Below, piece by piece: positions 22,674-34,700 of a DNA stretch of 64,000 bases. Numbering within the stretch: position 1 is the first letter of the stretch; each line of letters begins with the position of its first letter. The stretch lies in NCBI GenBank assembly GCA_010015655.1, contig ML976713.1:76665-140664 (forward strand). Reading direction: 5' to 3'. Origin of the DNA: Bimuria novae-zelandiae CBS 107.79. Its lineage: Eukaryota > Ascomycota > Dothideomycetes > Pleosporales > Didymosphaeriaceae. Below the pieces are notes generated by a model, which was not told the origin of the DNA, ran no database searches, and saw only the letters and a list, made by a program, of their open reading frames with translations. A program made the translations under genes and the position numbers.

Positions 22674-23121
22674 TATTAGGATCCGTTGAGACCCAACATG
22701 ACGCGGGACGGGGCATGGACACTTGTCCGTGCGACCAGCCAAGATTCCTGACTCAGCCACGAGTCACGTGACTAAGTCACGTGCCCCAGAAATATCGGGC
22801 GTCCCAGAAGTATCTTGGTACATGGGACTTTGGGATTCCTGGGACTCTTAGGATTCCTGAGACTCTTAGGATTCGTGGGACGAGTTATGTATATAGAAAC
22901 GCGATGGTAGTCTTCTACTATTATATTTAACCTGTTTACTAATTTATTATTTAGATTTAACTTAGGCTCTCTTATTAATTTAATTATACTATATATACCT
23001 TTAATACTAACGCCTTATTAATACGCGTAAGCTATTAATACCCTTTCTTTATATTATTAATACTCTTGTCTAAGAACTAACCTTAGCCTCTTTAAAACTA
23101 GCTATCCCTTAAGGCTTAATA
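22674..23121 (+). repeat. gypsy LTR (5' LTR) with 18-bp tandem units and CACGTG boxes
   Basis: 448 bp. It has two CACGTG hexamers (22765-22770 and 22778-22783), three tandem units of the type GGGACTCTTAGGATTCCT (about 22824-22876) and TATATAG at 22890-22896. The U3 part is lightly mutated, the rest strongly. Confidence 0.9.
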
Positions 23122-23129
23122 TCTTAAAC

Positions 23130-24609
23130 GCCCTTAATATAAGTGTTAACGATACCTTTTTCACTAACACGACAGATACACGAATAGATACTTTTAAAGA
23201 AGTTAGTATTACTATAGCTAAAAAAGGAATAAGGAGCTTTTATAAAAAGACTAACTTCTTTTATAGTAAACGTAATTATACGGAACTATAGACCTTGTAA
23301 CTTAACCTATACTTTTATTAAATAAAGAAAGAATATGAAGATATAGATAAGACTATATTTGTTTTTACTTATGTAAAGGGAGATGCTTTTAAATAGATTT
23401 ATCCTTATATTAATTAATACCTGGCTAGATCTAAAATAGAAGGCGACGGTATAGATAAGATTATAAAAATTTATAATACTTTCTATACTAAGATTAAATA
23501 ATACTTTAAAATTACTAACTAAAAAGCTATCGCTAAACAAAATATATAATAACTTAAATAGACTTATTAAGTAGCTAATTATAAATTCGAATTTTTCAAG
23601 AATACTAACTAAGTTATATAAATAATAATAGTCTTATAAGTATATTTTATAAAAGACTAAATTAACATATGCACAAGAACTATTACATAGTAAAATAAAA
23701 ACTAATACCTTATAAGAACTTATAGTAGAAGTAACTTAAATTAATAATAAATAGTACAAACTAGAAAGAGACCTACACTAAAACTAAGATAAAAGAAGCT
23801 ATAGACTACCTGCTATAAAAGCTAACTATTATAACCTTAAACTATAGTAGAAGAACCAAGCCAATTATAGTATTAACTAATAGAAGGAATCTAGTACTAC
23901 CAAGTTAACGCAATAGAGAAAAGAATAGGAAGGGTAAAAAACTTTTATAAGTCTAAATAAGGACGCACCCTAGATAGAACCTATAAACAAGGGACTAGGG
24001 CGCGACTTTGCTATACATGTGGCAAACTAGGCCACATAGCCAGGAACTGCAGATCTAAGAACAAGATCACCAGGTAGCTAAACGTACTAATTATTAATAA
24101 TAAAGAAACAACTAACGAAGAATAGCAAGTAGTAAACGCTATTAAATAAATTAATATCTATAATAAAGATTTAGAATAATTAGGATTATCTAACTTACGA
24201 CTTTATAAGGATGCGTATAAAGGTTTAGATAAGAAAGAGAAAGAGCTAGTGCCTTAATCACTTATACTCTACCCTAGCTAGTGCAAACTAGTCCTTAGTA
24301 AGATAATAAATATTTTTAACTTCTTAGAAGAATACTAACTAAGGGAGGGAGACTTTAGTTTTATAGTAATAAAATATTAAGATAAAGACTATAAACCAAC
24401 ACTTTACTAAACTTACTAACCTAATCTAGTTAGTAAGGTAGCACGTGAATAGGCAGACTATTACTATACACATAAAGACCCTAAGAAGAAGTACCTAAAT
24501 AAAAACCTAAACTATAAACTATAGTACGACCTGGATCACCGCAACCCTACGCATAGTACTATATAATAGACCCTCTATAGAGAAGACTAATATGCTTTTT
24601 ATTACTAAG
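23130..24609 (+). pseudogene. gypsy gag remnant with an intact CCHC zinc-knuckle coding patch
   Basis: RIP-mutated gag-like sequence with many stops, ending with a zinc knuckle at 24010-24051 that still encodes C-Y-T-C-G-K-L-G-H-I-A-R-N-C, all four ligands present (CX2CX4HX4C). Zinc knuckles bind element RNA during packaging. The coding sequence is cut at 24609 by the nested element, target CTAAG. Confidence 0.75.
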
Positions 24610-24614
24610 CTAAG

Positions 24615-25083
24615 TGTTATGAGGCGCTCACACCTTATTCTAATCTAGGTTAGGGCGGTAAGGTATCGTAGTGCTTTATAGATTATTTAGTAGTACAAGT
24701 TAATGCGACACTTAGCGCGAGGCTAGATAATTTAATCTTATAATAAGGTAAAATAACTATTAGTCTATATAGGAGAACGTACTCGCACAGAAGATATATA
24801 AGTTAACTACGAGGAGGAAACAACATAGGAGAATTATTACACTATATACTAGTCTATTTCTTCCTCTGCCTCTAGGTGATCCGACATCAATCCTGTTCCT
24901 TAGCGGATCATAGTTAATCCGGCAAGAGAGGTTGTTCTTGGCGGATTATCGTCACGTGACTCTGGCTGACCTAAGCAGCCTCGCGAGTCCTCGTAGGCTA
25001 GTTGTAACATAACCTCTTCCACCTCCCCCTATTCATCATCGGGTGTTGTCGTGCCACGGTCCGGGTTCCCTGAGCTCATAACA
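24615..25083 (-). repeat. gypsy LTR (3' LTR) with CGG-N12-CCG repeats
   Basis: 469 bp. The U3 half (about 24860-25083) is G+C-richer and lightly mutated and contains CGG-N12-CCG at 24904-24921, further CGG/CCG triplets at a 38-bp period, and CACGTG at 24953-24958. The other half is strongly RIP-mutated and shared with other LTR families. Confidence 0.92.
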
Positions 25084-25160
25084 TTATCCCCCCCTCTAGG
25101 GTGATCGTCCCGATACCCATCACTATCCCGTGATCGTGCGGCGGCGCTAGCGTGCGCGCG

Positions 25161-25168
25161 TATAAGTA
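25161..25168 (+). promoter_or_regulatory. TATA-like box of the antisense Zn2Cys6 gene
   Basis: TATAAGTA, 65 bp upstream of ATG 25226 and about 80 bp inside the LTR. A similar TATAAA stands 71 bp upstream of the corresponding ATG in the element at 18860. The conserved spacing supports a dedicated promoter; it has not been tested. Confidence 0.45.
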
Positions 25169-25225
25169 GTCCTTGTGGCCCCCGCAGTGAGTTCGTTTCA
25201 TGACCCTTCCGTTGCCTGCCTGACC

Positions 25226-25822
25226 ATGCCCAAAGCCTCGAAAACGTCTTCTAACCAGCGCCGCCAGGACCGGATAAAGGCCATTCTGGACGCGGGCGTT
25301 GAGATGCCGACTCCGTGTAGTCGCTGCAAAGAGAAGGGTCTGAAGTGCGTAGTAGAGTTGTCCACCGGTTTCTGCGCTCATTGCATTCGGGCGAAGGCTC
25401 GGTGCAATCTAGTTCTGACACGGACTAAGCGCCAGGAGATAAAAGCGGAGCAGCGTTAAATAGCTACTAAGCTTTATAAAGCGCGGCGTTGCGTTCTTAA
25501 CTTAGAAGAGGCGTTAGCTACCACGGAGGAGAAGGAGCGTCGTCGTAAATTAAAGGAAATTACGTTAATAGAGGAGTTAGAGAAGCTAGAGCGCGCTGCT
25601 AAGATCCTTAACCCTTTTTTTCCTAAGAGTATAGCTACTAGTGTCCCTGCTTTAACTTTACCGCCGCTACCTATATCTAACTTAGGCTAGTTATAGGCTA
25701 ACTTGCTTGCTCCCTTCAATCCTTCCGTATCCTTTAATTTTTCCGAATTCTTGGCCGATCCGGCCGCGGGACTTCTGGATGCTCCTTGTGGAACCTCTCC
25801 AGCGCTATCCTGCAGTTCGTGA
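25226..25822 (+). pseudogene. retroelement antisense gene for a Zn2Cys6 cluster protein with coiled coil
   Basis: From ATG 25226 the plus strand, antisense to gag-pol, encodes about 198 residues interrupted by TAA at 25457-25459 and two later TAG codons; the final TGA is at 25820-25822. The first 77 residues are open and contain a full binuclear cluster: Cys31, 34, 41, 50, 53 and 60, spacing CX2CX6CX8CX2CX6C, the Gal4-type pattern. An acidic/basic coiled region follows (LEEALATTEEKERRR, then LIEELEKLERAAKIL), as in Zn2Cys6 factors, which dimerise through coiled coils. The C-terminus is Pro/Phe-rich. The internal stops are plausible CAA/CAG/TGG to stop RIP changes. Such clusters usually bind CGG triplets, which are present in the U3 of this same element. 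No activation domain is recognised. It could also be a zinc-binding protein of other function. Confidence 0.75.
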
Positions 25823-25829
25823 GGTTTTG

Positions 25830-28800
25830 TACTAGTTCCCACGTATTATGGTCCTCTAGCCATCCTTCCTATTTTACTAGGTACTTGTACTAACGTCTAA
25901 TCTTTTATAGATCCTTAATTGCCTTAACTTTGTACTCCTTGTCCTTAAGTTTAAGTTAGGTCTCTAGTTTGGCGTCTGGTAGTGCTAGTTCTAACAGCAA
26001 CTTGTAAAAAACTAGGTATATACGTGTATCTATAAGTAACTATAGTTTAAAATTAATTAGTCCTTTAACTGCTTAAATTTTAAATAGTTCTTTTTAAAAA
26101 TTATCTAGTTTTTTACTTAGTCTTATTATTTTAAGATTTTTTTATAAAAGGAGGACTCTATCCCCTTTCTTAAAAGTTAGTCTTATAATTTTTTTCTTAT
26201 TTACCTATTACGCTATTTATTCGTTGCGCCTCGTAATATTCTTGTATAGTATTTTATATAGATTCTATATAAGTTTAGCTTTATTGGCTGCGTTCATTGT
26301 AATGCTCTAGATATCTAATAGATCCTGGTGAGTTGTTGGCTCATATCCATGGTTGGCGTAATATGGCGAGTATCCTGTAGTCGCCGATCTTGTGCTATTG
26401 TATGCCAGCTAAGCTGTTAGCAATAGTTTAACCTAATTATTTTAAAGCTTATTTATATATATCTAGAAATATTATTCTAACGTTTAGTTTATTCGCTTAG
26501 TTTAGCTATCTATTTTAAGATAGAAGCTTATCGTAAGCTCATACTTAATCCCTAATTTAGCTATAAACGTAGTCTAGTATAATAATGTAAATATCTTAGC
26601 CTTATCTATAATAAACCTATTAGGTTATCTAACCTATAATATTAGTTCTTGTTCTACTATATAAGCTAGTTCTTTTACTAATATAGCTTCCCTAATTAGC
26701 ACAAACCTCGACTCCTTAGTAAGTTAATAGATTATAACGAAGATTAAGTTATAGGGATTCTTGTTCCCTAGTGCTAGTAATGCTAGTAACTTTACGATAA
26801 AGTCCATAGTTACGCTTAACTATGGTCTTGGGGGTGGCTATAGTGGCTGTAAGAGGCTATAGGGCTTGTATCTTTTAGGCTTATTTTTATAATAGGCTAA
26901 ATAGTTGCTTAAAACCTTCTATACCGCCTAGCGTAGCCTAGGGATAGTATATTCGTTCGCGATTTAACGCGTTATTTTAGAAATCCTTAGGTATTCTTAA
27001 TCCTTATCTTTATATAGCTTTTTAATTAGTAGCGGAGCTATCTACTTACTAATCTAAATATAGTTTTAATAGTCCCGTGCTGTTAATTTTATAGCTTAGT
27101 AAAGATTATACGCTTAGTAATTCTTGTCTATAAGCCTATTATAATCCTGTATCCTATTTATAGCTAGTCTATAATAGGTTAAGTCTATGCGTCGCACTTC
27201 TAGTGCTAGCGTAAGTAATATCTTATTATAGCGGAGGGTTTTATCCTTTATATATATTAAGATTATAATATAGTTACCTCTATTATTTTTTTCTATAAGG
27301 TTTAATTATCTAATAAGTGCATTTGTCATAGCGTTTACGTTTCCTAGTAGATACGTAATGCGGAAGTTAAATTCTACTATTTATTTAAACTATCTAGCCT
27401 GTTACTAATTAAGCTTCTTAGTTGTTATAAAGCGTGTTAGATTAAGGTAATTAAAGAATACCTCTATTTAATATTTAGCTCCCTTAAGCTGCGCTTCTTA
27501 TTACTTAAAATAGTTAATAATAGGTAGTAGTTCCTTATTATAGATTTTATAGTTAAGCTTTACCCCCGAGAGTTTGCGTGCGTGGTAGAAGATAGGTCTC
27601 TACTTACTATTGTTATATTCTTATAATAGAACGGCCCCTAGCGCATAATCTAATACGTCTATATAAATACAATATCGCCGTTCTAGGTTATATATTTATA
27701 TTAGGGGTGCTATTAGGAATAGGCGCTTAAGCTACTTAAAAGCTACTATCGCTACCCTTTATAAAGGTTACTATTTTCCTATCTTTATAAGTTCTGTTAA
27801 CAGAGCGGTTATCTTTAAATAGTTCCTAATAAATTTGCGATAGAAGTTAGTAAAGCCTAAAAAAGACTAGATATTTTTTACTAATTATAATAGTAGCTAT
27901 TCCTCTGTTACAGCGATCTTTTTTAGATCTATTTTAACGCCTTCTTAGGATATTATAAATCCTAAGTATTCCGTTTCTATAATATAGAACTCGTATTTCT
28001 TAGGGTGTAGGAGTAATTAATGCTCTTATAACTTTTATAGCACTTTTCGCACGTGTTTCTTGTGTTCTTCTAGGATCCTATGTAAATATATTAGGATGTT
28101 GTCGAAATACGCTATGTAAAATACGTCTAAATATTTATATAGTACTTAATTTATTAACTCCTAAAAGGTTACTAGTGCGTTAGTTAGCCTTATAGGCATA
28201 GTTATATACTTAAAAAGACTATATCGCGTGCGAAAAGCCATTTTCTACTTATATCTTTTCGTAATTTAAATCCTATAGAATCTATCTTAGATATTAAATT
28301 TCGTGAAGTATTTAGCTCCTTAGAGTCTATTTATAAGCTCCGTTATTAGTAGTAATAAGTAACGATTATTAATTATTATAGTATTTAGCTATTTATAATC
28401 TATATAAAGTTGCAGCCTGCCGTCCTTCTTACGAATAAAGAGTATAGGGAAGGCCATAAGGCTCTAACTAGGCTACAATTTCTTAAAGCGCAGGTTCTTC
28501 TAAATAAGCTCCTTTAACTCTTTTTCTTATTTATATGTAAAGGGCCTTAGGCACTTTAGCTATAATTTAGCTCCTTTTACTAGTAATATTTCGTAATCTT
28601 ACTTCTTATATTTAGGTAGGATAGTCTCGTTGTATTCCTTAAATAAGTCTACAAATTCCTTATATTCTTCTAATAGACTAGGGTTATCTAGGACTATCTT
28701 AGTCTCTTAAACTTATATATAGTACACCTGCCCTAGGTGTTACTTTAAGATCTTATTTATCTTATATACTAATATTTCTTATATCTTAGATAGTTAACTC

Positions 28801-31244
28801 CTTTTACTTACTTAAGGTTAGGAAGTTTCCCTCTTGCTAAGGCTTGCCTAGGCTATTACTAGTAGGTCTTAGGGAAGGATTATTTATTTAACCTAGTCTA
28901 TTTATAGATTATATTATTCTAGCTATTCGTATCTAATAATAGCTTTAATGTCTCCTATCTTTATAATAGTAAAGACATGTTAGCTCTCTAGGCCCTTTAT
29001 ATTAACTTATACCAGCGCCGTCTTAAGGCGTAGCTAACTATTACTATACTTTTATAATTAGGTCCTGTCCGCAAGTCCTATTTATAGTAGTATTCTTTTA
29101 TTATAATATAGTATATTATATTTTTTAACTAATTGCGGGGCGATTAGACACGCGTTAGCCTCTAAGTTAATTAGTGCTATAACACGATGTCTATACACTA
29201 TAATATCTTTAATTAAGCGTTTCTTAACTTAGCAAGTGTTTACTTAATAAGCTATAATAATTACACTATTACTAGTGTAGCTTGTTACCTAGTAATAATT
29301 TAGTATTTTAAGTCTTTACACTTATATTAGACCCCCTATAAGGCTTCTGCCTTTTAGATCTAACCTTTAAGTCGTGCTAGCTTTAAGATTTTCTTAATTT
29401 AGTGCTACTTATATTATTATTAATATAGTGCATAGGTTTCTCTAATTCTATTAGATTATGTACTTCTAGTATCTTATGTTGCGGGCAGTTTAGAGTAAGA
29501 CACTTGTTCTAGGCTAATATATTATGCCCTAAGTAGTTATCTAAAGAAGCTACCTCTTTTTGCAGTCTTAGGTATACAAAGTACTAAGGATTATATTATT
29601 CTTACCTAATTAATAAGTAGTCCGCGTCTCTCCCTAACTATATATTTCTTATTATTATACTCGTGTCGCGGGGATCTAGGCCTTAAGGGAACTAACCTAT
29701 TTTAAACTTTTACTACCTATAAAGCTTATAGATAATATTAAAATATTAGTGCTAGCTATTCTATTTATAGTGCTTAGCCTAATAGGCTAAAAAGTACTTA
29801 TAATAGTTATTAGGAACGCTGCACTAGCTCTGCTTTAGCCTATAATATTCTAAACTTCTTAGAAAATAGGAGGTCTTAACTCTAGCCTTAGAATACTATT
29901 AGCATCCTTTGCGCGTGCATTGCCACTACTTAGCGTATTTATATCGTTTTTGTATCGTGACCTGGCGTAGGTATTACTTTGGGCGCCCCTGTAGCTTCTC
30001 CGCTAGCTAGTAGGCGTCCCATGCGTGTGCCCCCTAGACGATTACTTTTACCTTACACTAAGACGAGTAATGTAGCGTGCTGCTATATATCTAGTAGGTG
30101 TTGTTTGCTAGTTATTAGAAGATCTAGTATTTAGGGAGGGTTTTCCGCTCCTCTTCTTCCTCTATTAGCTCTAGGATCTCTTATATAAAATCTACCTTAT
30201 TAGCTTCTACTAGCGTAAGGGTGGCTATAGCTACCTATAAAAGTTTAGTTATATTAACCTTAGTCTCCTGCCTTTTGTAGTCTTTAGCGAAGTGGCCTTA
30301 TTTACTATATTAGAAGTAGGCTTTATCTTTCAACCTCTATTCTTATTCTTCTTATAAAATACTATTCTTGCCCTAGTAACTTTTCTTTAGTCTATACGGC
30401 TGTTTTCCCTTGCCATTTTTCTTTTTATACTATTAGGCTTTATTAGTTATAATAATATCTTTATCCTAGTCTCTTCCTGCAGGTCTAGATCTAGTCTTTT
30501 TTTAGTAAGTAGCCTAGTACTATACTATTTCTCTAGCTTGCGTTTGTATAGGCGATTATTTACTTTAATAGCGTTTTAATAAGTTTTTCTAAATTATTTA
30601 CTTTACCTTAGTAGACTAGTTTGTCTTTATTTAATTCCTTTAGCCTATTATAGTAGGTAATTATAAGTAGAGCCTCTCCCTATTCGTCGAGTTCTACTAT
30701 AACTTATTTAAACTCTAAGGTATAAAGTACTGCTAACCTGTCTTAACGTAGGTGTTAGAGGCGTATTTTAGCCTAATATCTTTTATTAACTATGCTAAAT
30801 ATCTTTTTTATAGCCTTATAGAAAGACTCTTAACTCTTAAAGGTATCCTTAGTAGCGTCTAAGTTACATTCTTTTAGGCTGTCGTTCTTAAGGAAGTTAT
30901 TAATTATTAGCTTTACCTATATAGCTGCCTTATCTTGTATATTTATGCAGGTGACTAGTATCTTATCTTATTTTATTTTAAATCTTTTAGGGTTATAGTA
31001 GATAAATAGTTTTATCTATGTTAAGAACGTTCCTAGGTGACCCTTTTTAGTATAGAGTTTAGATTTTAAAACTTTTAGTTAATATTTTGTATCTTTCTAT
31101 TAGCTTATTTTTTTACTTATCTAGTTAATAATTTCCTATAGCTAGGTTATTTAAGCTACTTATTTAATAACTATCTCTTTTAGGGTCTTTTCCTTAGGTA
31201 ATAAAGCTATAGTGGTCGAACTAGGTCTTGCTATTATACTATAA
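25830..31244 (-). pseudogene. gypsy gag-pol remnant
   Basis: Read leftwards on the minus strand. Gag lies at about 30500-31240. A CCHC zinc knuckle is at about 30286-30335 with Cys read as Tyr (Y-F-stop-Y, then GHFAKDY). A protease region follows near 29000. The reverse transcriptase has its active-site block at 28098-28112 reading AYFDN (second catalytic Asp lost), followed by a block of the type EYLGFIIS. RNase H comes next and integrase lies at about 26230-27000. Stops are frequent, so the element is not autonomous. Confidence 0.78.
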
Positions 31245-31255
31245 GGTAGTTAAAG

Positions 31256-31724
31256 TATTATAAGGCGCTTACACCTTATTCTAATCTAGGTTAAGGTAGT
31301 AAGATATTATAGTATTTTATAATTTATTTAGTAGTATAAGTTAATGCAATACTTAGCGCGAGGCTAGATAATCTAATCTTATAATAAGGTAAGATAACTA
31401 TTAGTCTATATAGGAGAACGTACTCGCACAGAAGATATATAAGTTAACTACGAGGAGGAAACAACATAGGAGAATTATTATACTATATACTAGTCTGTTT
31501 CTTCCTCTGCCTCTAGGTGATCCGACATCAATCCTGTTCCTTGGCGGATCACAGTTGATCCGGCAGGAGAGGTTGTTCTTGGCGGATCATCGTCACGTCA
31601 CTCTGGCTGACCTAAGCAGCCCCGCGAGTCCTCGTAGGCTAGTTGTGACACAACCTCTTCCACCTCCCCCCATTCATCATCGGGTGTTGTCGTGCCACGA
31701 TCCGGGTTCCCTAAGCTCGTAACA
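31256..31724 (-). repeat. gypsy LTR (5' LTR) with CGG-N12-CCG repeats
   Basis: 469 bp. CGGATCACAGTTGATCCG at 31545-31562 is an inverted repeat with perfect 6-bp arms. On the minus strand TATATAG (31489-31483) is followed after 31 nt by GTAGTTAA (31451-31444), complementary to the primer-binding site next to this LTR. Confidence 0.92.
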
Positions 31725-31729
31725 CTAAG

Positions 31730-34700
31730 GAATACAGCTACTTTCCCTAAATATATTAATAATATAGATAGGAGTGGTTTAACTACCATATTATCTATTA
31801 TAATATTCACCTCTCGGAAAAACGCGAAACGCGATACTTTTTACACTTTAACTAAGTAATAAACTAAGTTATATTACTACTGGTTAATAAAAATGCGTCT
31901 TAAATATATAGGAAACATGCTTATACCCTAATTATAAGGAGTATATAGAATAAAAAGAGAAGCACGGATTTAACTAAATACCTAAAAAAATTACGACCCT
32001 TAAGATTAAATTAGTGATAAAGAATAAAGATAGTGAAGTTTCTTAAAAAAGGACTTAGTAATAGACTCGAGAAAAGAATAAAGAAGGACGCCTTAAGCCT
32101 ACTAAGCTAGAAATAAAAAAATATCTTTTTTAGACCTAAGCTTAGGCGCAAAAACGCCGTTAAAAAAGTAAATACTACTAATAGTTAGGCATTAATTAAG
32201 CTACTAGTATAGCTTAAAGAAATATAAATAAAAGCTATACTAGACTTAAGAGCTTAGGAGAGCTATATATTAAGAAAAGTACTCAATAGAGCAAGTCTCT
32301 ATAAGTATAAAAAGGCTATACCCTATACTATTTATATTGCAAATAGATAATTAATGCCTAGCAAAGCAATAATTAAATACGAGGTTAAAACTACACTTAT
32401 AATTTATAAATACTACGAACTAATTACCCTTAATATTATTAAGGAAGCTAATTATAATATAATTTTAAGACTACCCTAGTTAAGGAAGCATAACCCTATA
32501 ATTAACTAAAAAAGGAAAGAGCTACCCTTTAAGCACTATAACTATATATTATAAGTAAAGCCTACGCATTAATAGAATATAATAGTAGATAAGAGAGCTA
32601 TTAATAATATAGTCTCGCGACGGATAGTCGAAAAACGGGAAATACCCTTAGCAGACGCTGACAGGAACTACCAGGTCACAGAGCGCAAGAAGATAGAAGA
32701 TAGCACAAACTATGAAATTCTAGAATGCTACCAGGCATAGAATTATATGTTCATAGAGAGAGAAGAAAAAGCAAACCTTCTAGAACATTAACCTTAAGAT
32801 CACGCGATTAACCTAGAAGAAGGGAAAACGCCACCCTTTAGACTACTATACGGTAAATCTAGAAAAGAACTCTAGCAGGAAAAGGAATTTATTAAGATAA
32901 ATCTTATAAAAGGATATATTAGACCTTTAAAGTTACTAGTAGCAAGCCCTTTTATATTTATACTAAAAAAGGATAGACAACTAAGACCCTGCGTAAACTA
33001 TAAGAAACTTAATAATATAATAATTAAAAATAGATACCTATTACTAAATATCTTAGAACTCTAAGACTAACTCTCGAGAGCTAAAATCTTTATAATAATA
33101 GATTTATAAGATTGATACTACTGTATATTAATTAAAAAAGGTAATAAGTAGAAGATAGCGTTTAAGACACACTATAGACTATTTAAATATATAATCATAC
33201 CTTTTAGACTTACTAATGCACTAGTAACCTTTTAGGCACTAGTTAATAATATACTATGTAATTACTTAGATATATTTGTTATCGCGTACATGGACGACAT
33301 TCTTGTCTTCTCTAAAAACGAATTAGACCACGTACCACATGTACAGATAGTACGAAAGGCACTAGATGGATTATACTTATAAATTAAACTAAAGAAGTGC
33401 AAATTCCATATAATAGGCCAAAATTTCTAGGATATATTATTAGTATAGATAAAATTAAAATATTACTAGACAAAATTAAATATATTAAGAACTGGCTAAT
33501 ACTAAGAACTATAAAGAATATCTAAGAATTCTCAGCATTTTATAGATTTAACTAATAATTTATTAGGGATTATGCAAAGATTACGATATCTCTAATAAAC
33601 TTTATAAGGAAGGACGCACTATTTATATAAATAGTAAAATATAAAATATTATTCTAACTCTTAAAGATAGTATGTATTATGCTACTAGCACTTATCTACT
33701 TTTTGGATGGAGAACTACTATAATTTAAAATAGACGTAAGCGACCTTGCGATAGGAGCATGCGCAAAGCAGGAAAAAGACAGCAAATGGCATCCAATTGC
33801 ATACTACTCACAAAAGTTCAACGACGCAGAAACACGATACGACGTACACGATAAAGAACTCTACGCCATCGTGAAAGCATTAAAACACTAGAGGATCTAC
33901 GCCCTTAGTTGCTTAACGCTAAAGATCTATATAGATTATAGGAATCTATTATAATTTACGATAATAAAGGAACTTACACTACAATAATAGCAATAGTTAT
34001 AAACTACTTAATAATATAAGTTTAAAGTTATTTATATAGCAGGAAAAGAAAATAGACAAGCAGACGCGCTTAGCTAATAAAGTAACCTTATAGGTAAAAA
34101 AGTAAAGACCTACTCTATAATACTATAAAAAAAATAAGGATAGATCTCTAGAACTTATAGTAGAACTTAACTAACTCCTCGTTACTACAAGGGAAGTACC
34201 TAAGGAATTACAGACTAAAATTATATAATAATACTATAATAACCTAGTGTACGGATAACTAGACATTAGAAAAATAATAGAACTTATCTAGCAGAACTAT
34301 AGCTTTAAAGGAATTAAAGAAGTAATAACTATATATATTCGCAAATACGTAGATTGCTAGCGTAACAAGCACGCAACACATCTTAAGTATAAAGAGATAT
34401 AAGTAATCTAAATACCCGTTATACTATAGGAAGACATCGCTATAGACTTTATTATAAGATTACTAAAGTTAAAGAATCCTGTAACAGGAATTATATACAA
34501 CGCAATACTAAATATATAGAATTACTACTATATTAAAAGATAATTACGGCAAAAAAACTCGCATTCCTTGTTCTAGATTAACGTATACAACACTATGGTA
34601 TTCTAAAGATAATTATTAGTAATAGAGATAAACTCTATACCTTAAACTACTAGACAACGCTTATAGTACTTATTAGAATAAAGCAAAAACTATTAACAGC

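Larger units (their letters stand above)
24615..31724 (-). mobile_element. complete Ty3/gypsy LTR retrotransposon, innermost of the nest
   Basis: LTRs of exactly 469 bp each (24615-25083, 31256-31724) and a perfect 5-bp duplication CTAAG (24610-24614, 31725-31729). The polypurine tract on the minus strand is a G-run at 25084-25097, and the primer-binding site is GGTAGTTAAAG in plus-strand reading at 31245-31255. Gag-pol reads leftwards. A plus-strand Zn2Cys6-type gene lies between the pol end and the 3' LTR. Total 7110 bp. It is the youngest visible insertion in this nest, because nothing interrupts it. Confidence 0.93.

Noticed and set aside
31245..31255. Conventional tRNA primer-binding site next to the 5' LTR
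   Set aside because: No TGG-initiated complement to a tRNA 3' end is visible; complementarity to the element's own predicted 5' end is better.
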